Origin: an uncultured Porphyromonadaceae bacterium
Lineage (GTDB): Bacteria > Bacteroidota > Bacteroidia > Bacteroidales > Muribaculaceae
Assembly (NCBI GenBank): GCA_947427285.1
Contig: CANEHE010000003.1
Coordinates: forward strand, 1 to 64,000
Length of the DNA stretch: 64,000 bases
Reading direction: 5' to 3'
Below the pieces are notes generated by a model. That model saw nothing but the letters and a program-made list of their open reading frames with translations, was not told the origin of the DNA and searched no databases. The position numbers were made by a program, and so were the translations under genes. This document shows, in pieces, positions 62,884-64,000 of this stretch; positions within the stretch are counted from its first letter, which is position 1; each line of letters opens with the position of its first letter.

Positions 62884-64000
62884 AATGTTGAGAGTGTTCC
62901 TGCTATATAGTGAAGTTGATAATAATAGAATCTTGTTGAAATCTCAGCATTTACAAGCCTTACACCTGCATCAAGGCGAGCGTTGGATGCATCAAGCATG
63001 TCAGTCAGCAATGCAAGTTGATTGTCGAAACGATTTGACACGACAGCATAATTCTCATCTGCAAGCTGTACATTTTTATGTTCTATCACGAGACGTTCAA
63101 ACGATTGTCGGTATAATGTAATGGCCTCATTGAGACTCCTTTCAATTCCGGCTGTCATCGCATCTCTTTCATTCCGTATTCTTGCCAGCTCAAAATCATG
63201 CTGACGGATGGACTTAGGAGTCGTGAAAAGGGATGAGATATTCCACTTTATATTCACTCCTACAAACCAGGCATTATAGTTCTTATTCAATACGGGAACT
63301 TCAAAAGTAACCGGACCGAGAAAATTATCACCTGCCACAATTCCTATTTTAGGGATGTACTCCGAATGTGCGATTTTACGTCTCAACCGTTCCATCTCGT
63401 TAGAAATACCCAGAGTTTTCAGCGAAGGAGAATGCTCCGAAGCTCTTCCAAGCCATAATCGTATATCTGGATCTGTAGTCAATATTCCATCTGCATCAAT
63501 ATCAGGAATAATATCCACATCTGCATCAAGTCCGAGCAAAGAAACGAGATTGTTGTTGAAGATCCGTATGGCGTTTTCTGTCGCCAGCCTGTCATACGAC
63601 AATAATGAAAGCCTTAACTCGTACCGCGTTATGTCGTTCTTCAAGACTATCCCTTGTGAACGTTTTGCTTTCATCTCGCCTAAAAGTTTCTCGGTAAGGC
63701 GTATGTTTTCATCATACACTTTCAGAAGATTTCGATGTTTGGCAAGTTCAAGATAGTTTGTGGCAATAGACATTCTGACCGAATTAACCGACATTATACG
63801 ATTAGTTTCAGCCATCTCGGTCCCTTTCTCCGCAAGACGCACACCGGAAGATATTGCACCTCCTGTATATACCGGCTGATACAACTCTACTCCGAGAGTG
63901 TTGCTGAAATGTGGGAGTTTATCACGCATGGCGTTGCCGAAATTTCGGTCCAGTATAGTTCCGTCACCAAGATAGTTAAATGCAAGTGATGCATTGATTT
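62880..64000 (-). CDS. TolC family outer-membrane efflux protein (5' end beyond window)
   Basis: Open frame continues past the ORF-track Met to the window edge (...NASLAFNYLGDGTILDRNFGNAMRDKLPHFSNTLGVELYQPVYTGG). Confidence 0.92.
   Translation of the reverse strand, partial: INASLAFNYLGDGTILDRNFGNAMRDKLPHFSNTLGVELYQPVYTGGAISSGVRLAEKGTEMAETNRIMSVNSVRMSIATNYLELAKHRNLLKVYDENIRLTEKLLGEMKAKRSQGIVLKNDITRYELRLSLLSYDRLATENAIRIFNNNLVSLLGLDADVDIIPDIDADGILTTDPDIRLWLGRASEHSPSLKTLGISNEMERLRRKIAHSEYIPKIGIVAGDNFLGPVTFEVPVLNKNYNAWFVGVNIKWNISSLFTTPKSIRQHDFELARIRNERDAMTAGIERSLNEAITLYRQSFERLVIEHKNVQLADENYAVVSNRFDNQLALLTDMLDASNARLDAGVRLVNAEISTRFYYYQLHYIAGTLSTL

Overview
This 64-kb window looks like ordinary bacterial chromosome from the order Bacteroidales, possibly near Muribaculaceae. 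That placement is inferred from gene content, BspA-type LRR proteins, TAnnTTTG promoter boxes and a guaB/SurA-like/OstA-like/mutL neighbourhood. I found no rRNA, CRISPR array, prophage, IS element or integrase. I annotate about 48 CDSs, one tRNA-His(GTG), a rubredoxin gene missing from the ORF track, several intrinsic terminators, and two candidate unannotated structured RNAs. The most interesting points are: (1) two intergenic ncRNA candidates (38231-38558 + and 49532-49809 -), each with a TAATTTTG promoter box and an intrinsic terminator, sharing an exact 12-mer AGTCCTAATTCT followed by TGAAA; in the first, two pairings compete for the same bases; (2) an aspartate carbamoyltransferase fused directly to the PyrI zinc domain, without the PyrI allosteric domain; (3) a G8 homopolymer just upstream of the predicted promoter of a two-gene BspA-like surface-protein operon, a possible phase-variation switch; (4) a membrane-anchored nitroreductase paired with an FMN-binding/4Fe-4S NosR-like protein; (5) a hemerythrin-like protein coupled to a LuxR-type regulator whose receiver appears to lack the phospho-acceptor Asp; (6) a sufC-sufD-sufS cluster with no adjacent sufB; (7) a DsbA-like CPHC thioredoxin next to a VKOR protein with an extra N-terminal domain; (8) a GH35-type C-terminal region with no catalytic domain. 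All family calls come from reading translations; no database search was run.
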